Source: Euphorbia lathyris
Lineage: Eukaryota; Streptophyta; Magnoliopsida; Malpighiales; Euphorbiaceae
Reading direction: 5' to 3'
Assembly: GCF_963576675.1 (NCBI RefSeq)
Contig: NC_088917.1
Span: forward strand, 29,604,501-29,668,500
Length of the DNA stretch: 64,000 bases
In this document: piece after piece, positions 21,664 through 31,756 of the stretch
Position numbering within the stretch: position 1 is the stretch's first letter
How the letters are laid out: every line of letters begins with the position of its first letter
Program-made: the position numbers and the translations under genes
The notes under the pieces: generated by a model
What the model was told of the DNA's origin: nothing
Database searches by the model: none
Seen by the model: only the letters and a program-made list of their open reading frames with translations

Positions 21664-24600
21664 TTACTGAAGAGGATTAAACATACCAATTGCTTCTCTC
21701 AGTATGCTGAACTGCTCATGGGCCAGTGGCTTCGTGAAGATATCCGCAAGCTATTCGTCCGTTGGGACAAAGGTCAGCTTGATCTCACCCTTGAGTACAT
21801 GGTCTCTAATGAAGTGATGTCTGATGCTGACATGCTTCATTCTGCTGTGTTGAATTGGGTTCTTGGAAAGATCAATTGCACTTTTGTTGTCACATTTGAC
21901 TTCAATTGTCTTCGTTTGAACACCATAATCTTCAAGTTGTTGCTTGATCCATAGGACTTGAGCAACACAATGACCAGCAGCAATGTACTCAGTTTCAGTG
22001 GTGGACAAGGCTACTGACGCCTGCTTTTTGCTGAACCAGGATACAAGACAGCTTCCTAAGAAGTGGCATCCTCCAGAGGTGCTTTTTCGTTCCAGCTTAT
22101 CTCGTCCATAGTCAGCGTCAGTGTATCCGATGAGTGTAAAATCATGAGTATTTGGATACCACAAACCTGCGTTCACTGAGCTTTGCAAATATCTAAGGAT
22201 TCTTTTTACAGCAATGTAATGAGATTCCTTAGGGTTAGATTGATATCTAGCACAGTAGCATATTGAAAACTGAATGTCCGGTCTGCTGGCTGTTAAGTAA
22301 AGTAGAGAGCCTATCATACCTCGATATAACTTGCTGTCTACTGACTTAGCATTCTCATCAGCGCAGAGGACAGTGTCAGTGCCCATAGGAGTGGATATTG
22401 GCTTGCAATTTTCCAAGTCATATTTCTTTAAGATCTCCTTGGCATATTTGGCTTGACTGATGAAGATGCCATTCTTTCCTTGTTTAATTTGAAGACCAAG
22501 GAAGAAGTTGAGTTCTCCCATCATAGACATTTCAAACTCAGTCTACATTTGTTTGCTAAACTCCTTGCACATTGATTCGTTAGTTGCACCAAATATTATA
22601 TCATCAACATAAATTTGGGCCAGCAGGGTATCTTTACCCTTTTTCTTAATGAATAAGGTTGTATCAGCTTTGCCCCTGACGTAATTTCTAGTCAGCAGGA
22701 AACTGGTCAGCCTCTCATACCAAGCACGTGGTGCTTGCTTGAGGCCGTACAGAGCCTTTTTGAGTTTGTAAACATGGTTTGGGAACTTAGGGTCCTCAAA
22801 ACCTGGAGGTTGATTTACATAAACCTCCTCGTTTATAACTCCATTAAGAAATGCACTTTTGACATCCATTTGGAATAATTTAAAATTCATGTAAGATGCA
22901 TATGCACATAATATTCTAATTGCGTCTAGCCTTGCCACTGGGGCAAAGGTCTCACCATAGTCTATACCTTCTTGCTGACTGTAGCCTTGAGCTACAAGCC
23001 TTGCTTTGTTCCTGACTATGTTTCCTTGTTCGTCCATCTTGTTCCTGAAGACCCATCTTGTTCCGATGGTCTTTTGACTCTTTGGATGAGGCACTAACTC
23101 CCATACATCATTTCTTCGAAATTGATCGAGCTCCTCTTGCATTGCGTTCATCCAGAATTCATCGTACTCAGCTTCAGCGAAATTCTTCGATTCTTGTACT
23201 GAGACGAAAGCAACATTGCTGAGGTACTTCCTGAGTTGATTCCTCGTCATCAGGGTATTCCCAGCAGAATCAAGGATTGCAATTTCGGAGTGCCCTCTTG
23301 GAATCCTTATTTCTTTGGGTAGATTTATGTCTTGTGTTGTTCCTGTTTCAATAATCTCTGCAGAAGTAGATGGGTTAATCAACGTAATCTTAGGTTCACT
23401 CTTACTCTTGATCAGCCTTTTCGTGAATGACTCAGTAGCTGGTTCTGGGTCAGCGGTGGTTACTGAGTTTGGATCATCTTCGGTCAGCGGCTGGTATCTA
23501 CCTGCAGGGTCAGTTTCATCGAACTCTACATGTATTGACTCTTCTAAAACTTGAGTTCTCTTATTAAAAACTCTGTATGCTTTGTTGTTTGTTGAGTAGC
23601 CCAAAAAGATAGCCTCATCAGCTTTTGAATCAAACTTTGCTAAGCTATCTTTGGTATTTAAAATAAAACATCTACAGCCAAAGGCACGAAAGTATCCAAT
23701 ATTGGGCTTTCGTCCTTTCCAAAGTTCATAGGGGGTTTTCTTGAGTATAGGTCTAACTAGAGCCCTATTAAGAATGTAGCATGCTGTGTTAACAGCCTCT
23801 CCCCAAAAATACTTTGGAAGCCTATGCTCATCCAGCATTGTCCTGGCTATTTCAACCAGAGTTCTGTTCTTCCTTTCTACAACCCCATTTTGCTGAGGTG
23901 TTCTAGGAGCAGAAAAATTGTGGTCAATGCCGCTGGCTTCACAGAATTCAACAAACTTTTGGTTTTTTAACTCTCCACCGTTATCACTACGGATATGAGC
24001 TAATTTTAGGTCTTTTTCATTTTCAATTTTTCTAACCAAATTTGAAAATGTCTCAAAAGTCTCATCCTTGCTGGTCAGCAAGATGACCCACGTATACCGA
24101 GAGAAGTCATCTACAATGACCAAGGAAAATCTTCTTCCACCCAGACTCAGCGGCTGGACTGGACCAAAGAGATCCAAGTGTAGCAACTCTAACGGACATT
24201 TAGTTGAGACAATGTTTTTACTGTGAAAAGATTGTTTGGTTTGTTTTCCAGCTTGGCAAGCGTGGCATAATTGATTTTGAAATTTAAGTTCGGGCAGTCC
24301 CTCAACCAATTGCTTTCTTGCTAGTTTGGCCAGGAGGTCCATGCTTACATGACCAAGTCTCATGTGCCATAGCCAGGAATTTTCTTCCTTTGTTACTAAG
24401 CACACAGTTTTTGAAAACTTTTTCTCTAAGTCTAGCATAAAGACATTATCTATCCGAGGGGCAGTTAAAATTAACTCATTTGTTTTACCCTCGTATATTT
24501 TACATCCAGTAGCATCAAATATAACTTTTCTCCCATTGTCACATAGCTGAGCTACGCTGAGTAAGTTATATTTGAGTCCGCTGACTAGGGAGACATATTC

Positions 24601-24791
24601 AATAGTAGGATTACCTCCGATGGTTCCTGAGCCTACTATCTTACCCTTCTTGTTGTCTCCAAAACTTACGCTCCCTCCTCATTTACGTTCAAACGTGATG
24701 AACTGAGTTTCATCACCCGTCATATGCCTTGAGCATGCGCTGTCAATATACCACATCTTTGACTTCTCGGCACATCTCAGGCTTACCTGCA
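21664..24791 (-). pseudogene. pol: Sirevirus pol (nested copy), three nonsense changes
   Basis: Protease (DSACSRHMTGDE), integrase ([41 protein letters not shown]), reverse transcriptase ([20 protein letters not shown]) and RNase H ([26 protein letters not shown]), ending MFNPLQ then TAA at 21664. Stops at 24679-24681 (TGA for Arg CGA), 22543-22545 (TAG for Gln) and 21751-21753 (TAG for Gln) are each explained by one C-to-T change relative to the outer copy. The longest open piece is 631 residues (24438-22543). The start ATG of the outer copy (ACAATGCAG) reads ACATTGCAG here, so initiation is also lost. Confidence 0.9.
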
Positions 24792-24797
24792 ATGTAA

Positions 24798-26536
24798 CTA
24801 GTTACTTTTAGGTACCCAATTCTTTTTGGGTCCTGACTTGTTAGGTGCAACAGGTATAGCATCATACTTTATTTTATGGCGGCATACATGGACAGTATGG
24901 CCATTCTTTCCACAGAAGTCACAACTGACCTTCTGTTTAGGATTTTTTACTGACTTGTCAGCACCCCAGTGCTGAGCGTGCCAACACACCTTAGTGGTGT
25001 GTCCTAACTTCCCACAAAAGTCACACTGGACTTTTCGCTGGGGATTCCATCTCTGCCGAGTACCTTGGTACTGAGTTCTCAGAGGAATGTTATTTTTATT
25101 TGGAACCTTTAGTTGGTTCTGGATGGTTGTGACGTCCTTCCTCAGTTTCTTTGAAACTGTCTGGACTTCAGAGACATACTCATGCATGATCTTCATGTTA
25201 TCATGCAGAGTCAAATTGTCCTGAAGAATGTATCTGAGGTCACTCAGTTTGACCTCTTCCACTTCGTCACAGCGCTTGCTGAGTGCTCTAACTTTCTTAT
25301 TACACTTCTTGACAAGTGTATAGAGATCACTCAGGGCATTAACCATATCGTTTCTGAGCTGGGGAAGAGAAATTACCTCATTTGATTGTTCCTCATCATC
25401 TGATGTGATGGATGGGTCAGCATGCTCAGAGACGCATGGCTCAGCAAGTTCGTCAGCCATGAAGCATATCTTCGCTGACTCGGTGGCCTCAGTTTCTGTG
25501 GATGAAGACTCATCGCTGTCGCTCCAAGTAGCCACCATTGCTTTCTTCCCACTTTTCTTGTCTTTCCTCAGCGTGGGGCAGTTTGACTTAATGTGGCCAG
25601 TTTGATGGCACTCAAAGCATGTAATGGGCTTTGAGCTGTCCTTTCTGTATTTGCTGTCACTTGAGTCAGCCTTATACTTATCAAACTTTCTGTAAGGCTT
25701 TTTAGAGTATTTGTCATTCTTCTTGAATAGCCTTTTCATCTTCCTTGTGAATATAGCCATCTCCTCATCATCAGTTGAACTCCCGTCAGTGGAGTCAGCT
25801 TTCATGACAAGTGACTTCTGCTTCTTGTCTTCAGATTTTTCCTTCACCTCAAAGTTTTTCATGGATATCTCATGGGTCAGCAATGAACCGATGAGTTCGT
25901 CATATTTGTAGGTGGTTAAATCCTGAGCTTCCTCAACTGCTGTCTTCTTTGCTTGCCAGTCCTTCGGAAGACTCCTGAGTATCTTTTTGACTTGTTCTTC
26001 CTCAGTGAAGATTTTCCCAAGTCTCTTGAGCTCATTTATGATGTTGGTGAACCTTGCATTCATGTCTGAAATGCCCTCATCATTGTTCATCTCGAACAGC
26101 TCGTACAGTCTCATCTGCTGATTCACCTTGGATTCTTTCACTTTATTTGTTCCCTCGTAGGTGACTTCCAGCTTTTTCCAGATCTCTTGTGCCGACTCGC
26201 AACCTGAGATTTTGTTATATTCTGCAGCATCGAGCACACAGTGAAGCATATTGATAGCCGAAGCATGGTTTTGAAGCTTCTTAAGATCATCCTCTGTCCA
26301 TTTGGCCTCAACTTTTATAACTGTTTGGCCAGCCACAACCTCGACAGGTACAAACGGGCCTTGGACTATAGATAGCCAGGCACTCATGTTTGTAGCCTGA
26401 ATGAAGTTCTTCATCCTATTCTTCCAGAAGGTATAGTTTGACCCGAAGAATAGGGGAGGCCTAATAATGGACAGCCCTCAGGCAGTATTTGAGTTGTTTG
26501 GTTTCCAGGGAGAAACCGAGTGCTGTTTTCGCCCAT
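24798..26536 (-). pseudogene. gag: Sirevirus gag (nested copy), frameshifted near its start
   Basis: Natural start at 26536 (MGENSTRFLPGNQTTQ). A one-base deletion near 26476, seen by comparison with the outer copy, shifts the frame. The open part begins at the in-frame Met of 26414 and runs 538 residues. It holds the gag core, zinc knuckle 1 (CFECHQTGHIKSNC), an acidic and coiled-coil region, then knuckles 2 and 3 (CDFCGKLGHTTKVC, CDFCGKNGHTVHVC), ending KKNWVPKSN. Apart from the shift it is intact, so this is the best model of the family's gag: about 579 residues with three knuckles, two of them at the far C-terminus. Confidence 0.88.
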
Positions 26537-26584
26537 GGTAGGGATCAGCTCAAGGTTGTTAAACCTTTTAAAGTGAGCTTTTAA

Positions 26585-26596
26585 GCTCTGATACCA
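26585..26596 (-). other. primer binding site (tRNA-iMet type)
   Basis: Minus strand TGGTATCAGAGC, two bases from the 5' LTR. Confidence 0.92.
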
Positions 26597-26598
26597 CT

Positions 26599-27933
26599 TG
26601 TTGGTCCCTTGTTTAGTTGCAAGTATAGTTCCAAGGGGGGGTTAGGAACTATTCAAACTTTTTTGCAATTTAGGCAGACTTCTTTTTCAAAAAAAAAAAG
26701 TTTGAACAGCGGCGCTGAGTAAACAGTAAGGTACTGGCTTAGTCAACATGTGACTAGGTCAGTTTCTTAGCTTGAGTCAGGAGATAGCACTTAGAGTCTA
26801 TTCCTGAGCTCAGACGTTCAACGCGCACAACTCAACTTGACCTCTTTACTTGGTCAGTTTTGATTATTTAAAACAAGCAATATAAATAAGGAGTTAAGGT
26901 AAGAAATACTTCACTCAGCAGATTTATCCAGGTTCGGCTTCTTCTAAGCCTACGTCCTGTCCCCGGAACACGTTCCGAGATTTCAAATACTCTACTGAGC
27001 TCTTTAAAGGTAGAGCCTCAAACCTTTTACAATATCAGCAATTGAGTATGACAAGAGTACCTTCCTCTATACTTCTACTCAATCCTAATCTCTCCGCTGA
27101 GTACTTAAAACCGAGTACTCAGCCTCTCCTTTCTATTTCTAGAAATGATAAGTGTTTTGTCTTAATACAAAGATGTGCTAAGACACTTTAGACGATTTAC
27201 AATCACTCTAGACTTTTACACAGATATGAGAAATGTAGTGTAAGAATTTTGCTTTGCTTCTTGCTTGCAGAACTTGTAGAGATTTGGTCAGCGTAATGGC
27301 TTGATCAAGTTCTGTATGTTGTGAAGCTTGTGATGGCACTATTTATAGAGATGTCTGGGCGTCGGTCATTTCGAATTTCGAAATAACCGTTGGAGGGAAA
27401 CGGCTATGTGTTGTTGTCATCCTGACTTGCTCAGAGCTATCGGCCAATCACAATCGTGTATCTTCTGTCCTCGGTCAGCTCAGCAGATGGTCTCTCCTTT
27501 TATGGTAAAGTCAACTGGACAGTATACTGTGTCGTCTGAACTTTGCCAAAAGAGGAAACACTTTGTCTGGAAGTTTTCCTTTGCCAGCTGTTGTCTTGTA
27601 CGCTTTGTCGAGACGACTCAGCAGCTTCATTGTGAAGTTGTTCCCGAAGGTCTTCTAGATCCTTCCGTTTGCTGAGTTGCGTTTTTGTTCAAAAACGGCA
27701 ACGTCTTGACATACGCGGGCCGAGTGTACTGAGTTGTTTGACTTGGGCCTTGGCTTCCGTATTGGGCTTGGGCCTTTCGATTCTTATGTCTTATAGTATT
27801 TTAACTCAACATTGAACAAACACATTAGTAGAATTAAATCAAAGCATTTAAACTTAGTGTGTTTAGAATATGTATATATATTATACTTAAACAATTTTGT
27901 CAAATCAAAATTATGTGGAAAGGTGTTTCAACA
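26599..27933 (-). repeat. 5' LTR of the nested Sirevirus
   Basis: 1335 bp. Minus strand begins TGTTGAAACACC and ends ...GGGACCAACA. A minus-strand TATA box (CTATAAATAG) is near 27341-27350. Confidence 0.92.
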
Positions 27934-28131
27934 GAAAGGACACACCACAAAGGTGTGCTGGCACGCTCAGCACTGGAGTGCTGACCAGTCAGTGAGAAAT
28001 CCTAAATGGAAGGTCAGCTGTGACTTCTGTGGAAAGAATGGCCATACTGTCCAAGTATGCCACCATAAAATAAAATATGATGCTTTACCTGTTGAACCTA
28101 ACAAGCAAGGACCCAAAGAATTGGGTACCTA
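27934..28131 (+). pseudogene. gag: Sirevirus gag (outer copy), C-terminal part after the nested element
   Basis: Resumes with the duplicated GAAAG and reads GHTTKVCWHAQHW..., completing the knuckle cut at 16498. Another knuckle follows (CDFCGKNGHTVQVC), then the tail ending in GTxxK/stop. The intact relative ends KKNWVPKSN at the same place. This confirms that 16498-27933 is an insertion. Confidence 0.85.
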
Positions 28132-28147
28132 AAAGTAACTAGTTACA

Positions 28148-31100
28148 ATGCAGGTAAGCCTGAGGTGTGCTGAGAAGTCAAAGATGTGGTATATTGACAG
28201 CGCATGCTCGAGGCACATGACTGGTGATGAAACTCAGTTCATCACATTTGAGCGTAAACGAGGAGGAAGCGTAAGTTTTGGAGACAACAAAAAGGGTAAG
28301 ATAGTAGGGTCAGGAACCATCAGAGGTAATCCTACTATTGAGTCAGTCTCCTTAGTCAGCGGACTCAAATATAACTTACTCAGCGTAGCTCAACTATGTG
28401 ATAATGGGAGAAAAGTTATATTTGATGCTACTGGATGTAAAATATACGAGGGAAAAACAAATGAGTTAATTTTAACTGCCCCTCGGATTGATAATGTCTT
28501 TATGCTAGACTTAGAGAAAAAGTTTTCAAAAACTGTATGCTTAGTTTCAAAGGAAGAAAATTACTGGCTATGGCACAGGAGACTTGGTCATGTAAGCATG
28601 GACCTCCTGGCCAAATTAGCAAGAAAGCAATTGGTTGAGGGACTGCCTGAACTTAGATTTGAAAAAGGTCAATTATGCCACGCTTGCCAAGCTGTAAAAC
28701 AAACCAAACAATCTTTTCATAGCAAAAACATTGTCTCAACTAAGCGTCCGTTAGAATTACTACACTTGGATCTCTTCGGTCCAGTCTAGCCGCTGAGTCT
28801 GGTTGGAAGAAGATTTTCCTTGGTCATTGTAGATGACTTCTCTCGGTACACTTGGGTCATCTTGCTGAGTAGCAAGGATGAGACCTTTGAGACATTTTCA
28901 AATTTGGTTAGAAAACTTGAAAATGATAAAGACCTAAAACTAGCTCACATCCGAAGTGATAATGGTGGAGAATTCAAAAACCAACAGTTTGTTGAATTCT
29001 GTGAAGCCAACGGCATTGACCATAACTTTTCTGCTCCTAGAATGCCTCAACAAAATGGGGTTGTTAAAAGGAAGAACAGAACACTGGTTGAAATAGCCAG
29101 GACAATGCTGAGTGAGCATAGGCTTCCAAAGTATTTTTGGGGAGAAGCTGTTAACACAGCGTGCTATATTCTTAATAGGGCTCTTGTTAGACCTATACTA
29201 AAGAAAACCCCCTACGAGCTTTGGAAAGGACGAAAGCCCAACATTGGATACTTTCGTGCCTTTGGCTGTAAATGTTTTATTTTAAACACTAAAGATAGCC
29301 TAGCTAAATTTGACTCAAAAGCTGATGAAGCTATCTTTTTAGGCTACTCAACAAACAGCAAAGCATACAGAGTTTTCAATAAATGAACTCAAGTTTTAGA
29401 AGAGTCATTACATATTGAGTTCGACGAAACTAACCCTACAGGAAGATATCTGCCACTGACCGAGGATGATCCACACTCAGCACCCGCTGATCAAGATACA
29501 GCTGCTGAGTCATTCCCTCAAGGGCTAACCAAAGGTAAAAGTGAACCAAATATTGTTTTCACTGACCAGTCTTCACCTGCAGAGATTGTTGAAACACAGA
29601 CAACACAAGACATCAATCTACCCAAAGAGATAAGGATTCCAAGAGGGCACTCAGAGAGTGCAATCCTTGATGCCGCTGAGAATACCCTGATGACAAGAAA
29701 CCAACTCAGGAGGTACCTCAGCAATGTAGCCTTCGTCTCAGTTCAGGAACCTAAGAACTTCGCTGATGCTGAGGAAGATGAATTCTGGATGAGTGCAATG
29801 CAAAAGGAACTTGATCAATTCAGAAGAAACGATGTATGGGAGCTAGTGCCACATCCAAGGAGTTAGAAGACCATTGGAACAAGATGGGTCTTCCGCAACA
29901 AGCTGGATGAGTAAGGAAACATAGTCGGGAACAAAGCAAGGCTTGTAGCTCAGGGCTACAGTCAGCAAGAAGGTATTGACTATGATGAGACCTTTGCCCC
30001 AGTGGCAAGGCTAGAGGCTATTAGGATTTTATGTGCATATGCATCTTACATGAACTTTAAACTGTTTCAAATGGATATTAAGAGTGCATTCCTTAATGGA
30101 GTTATAAACGAGGAAGTCTATGTTAATCAACCTCCAGGGTTTGAGGATCCTAAATTCCCAAACCACGTTTATAAACTCAAAAAGGCTCTGTACGGCCTCA
30201 AGCAAGCACCACGTGCTTGGTATGAGAGGCTGACCAGTTTCCTGCTGACTAGAAACTATGTCAGGGGTAAAGCTGATACAACCTTATTCATTAAGAAAAA
30301 GGGTAAAGATACCCTGCTGGCTCAAATATATGTTGATGATATTATTTTCGGTGCTACTAATGAGTCAATGTGCAAGGAATTTAGCAAGCAAATGCAGACT
30401 GAGTTTGAAATGTCTATGATGGGAGACCTCAACTTCTTCCTTGGACTTCAAATCAAACAAGGAAAGAATGGCATCTTCATCAGTCAAGCTAAATATGCCA
30501 AGGAGATATTGAAGAAATATGATCTTGAAAATTGCAAGCCAATATCCACTCCTATGGGCACTGACACTGTCCTCTGCGCTGACGAGAATGGTAAGTCAGT
30601 AGACAGCAAGTTATATCGAGGTATGATAGGCTCTCTACTTTACTTAACAGCAAGTAGACCGGACATTCAGTTCTCAGTATGCTACTGTGTTAGATATCAA
30701 TCTAACCCTAAGGAATCTCATTACATAGCTGTAAAAAGAATCCTTAGATATTTGCAAAGCTCAGTGAACGCAGGTTTATGGTATCCCAACACTCATGGTT
30801 TTGCACTCGTTGGATACACTGACGCTGACTATGGTCGAGACAAGCTAGAACGGAAAAGCACCTCTGGAGGATGTCATTTCTTAGGAAGCTGTCTTGTATC
30901 TTGGTTCAGCAAGAAGCAGGCGTCAGTAGCCTTGTCTACCACTGAAGCTGAGTACATTGCTGCTGGTCACTGTGTTGCTCAAGTCCTATGGATTAAGCAA
31001 CAGCTTGAAGACTATGGTGTTCAAACAAAGACAATTGAGGTCAAATGCGACAACAAAAGTGCAATTGATCTATCAAAGAACCCAATTCAACACAGCAGAA

Positions 31101-31276
31101 TGAAGCATGTCAGCATAAGGCATCACTTCATTAGAGACCATGTACTCAAAGGTGAGATAAAGCTGACCTACGTCCCAACGGATGAGCAGCTTGCTGATAT
31201 CTTCACAAAGCCACTGGCTCGTGAACAGTTCAGCATACTGAGAGAAGCCATTGGTATGTTTAATCCTCTTCAGTAA
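28148..31276 (+). pseudogene. pol: Sirevirus pol (outer copy)
   Basis: Protease, integrase, reverse transcriptase and RNase H polyprotein, about 1040 codons. Protease DSACSRHMTG near residue 18. Integrase zinc-binding region [10 protein letters not shown], then core motifs [18 protein letters not shown] and PQQNGVVKRKNRT. Reverse transcriptase YVDDIIFG at about 30330. RNase H with [11 protein letters not shown] and [10 protein letters not shown], ending ...IGMFNPLQ at the TAA of 31274-31276. Stops interrupt it at 28787-28789, 29384-29386, 29864-29866 and 29912-29914. Where the nested copy allows comparison these replace Gln or Arg codons. The reverse transcriptase and RNase H part (30002-31276) is still open for 424 residues. 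Confidence 0.9.
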
Positions 31277-31639
31277 ATTCCTGTTCTAAAATGTAAATCT
31301 ATGCTGAGTGAATTGCAATGCTGAATGATTTATACAAATGCATGCTGAGTGATTGTTATGCTGAGTACTTAACATATCAATACTGAGTAAATACGCACAC
31401 CGAGTAGTAAACTCAAACTGAGAAATCATCCTTTCATATACTACTGACCACTCAGAATATAAAACGCTTAGTATTCTAAACGCTGAGTGTTAGATCCATT
31501 GCATTAAATGCAAAAGCACGTGAATAGCCACCTAGGATGACGTATGCGCCGAATGTGTCATAAAAGCCAGGATCTTTGTCGGTTGACAATCCCAAGGCAA
31601 AACTGACACATGGATTCGATAAGATCCACACTTCATCGC
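31277..31639 (+). other. pol-ORF3 spacer rich in CTGAG words
   Basis: No ORF. It contains many TGCTGAGT-type words (for example TATGCTGAGT and ATGCTGAGTG). The matching spacer of the nested element (21300-21663) has the same property. Confidence 0.7.
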
Positions 31640-31647
31640 TATAAATA
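31640..31647 (+). promoter_or_regulatory. TATA box upstream of ORF3 (outer copy)
   Basis: TATAAATA, 117 bp before the ORF3 ATG at 31757. The nested copy has TATAAATC at the same distance inside a conserved block (GATCCACAC ... ATGGGTA ... CCCCAT). It is distinct from the LTR TATA box and suggests a separate transcript for ORF3. Confidence 0.5.
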
Positions 31648-31756
31648 ATGGGTAAATCCCCATTCTTTATTTTCTTTACACTTATTGAAATCTCTGGCAA
31701 AGCATTCTCTCTTTCTCTCTAAGACTCTCAAAGCTTCCCAATCCTTTTCTGAAATA

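Larger units (their letters stand above)
16498..27933 (-). mobile_element. Sirevirus-like Copia element (nested), complete
   Basis: Minus-strand, 11,436 bp, LTRs at 16498-17831 and 26599-27933, perfect target duplication GAAAG (16493-16497 and 27934-27938). Same family as its host element. By eye the LTRs differ at about eleven sites, mostly C/T, so it is younger than the outer copy, as nesting requires. Gene order on the minus strand is gag, pol, ORF3. Coding damage is light: one frameshift in gag, three stops in pol and one in ORF3. Confidence 0.93.
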
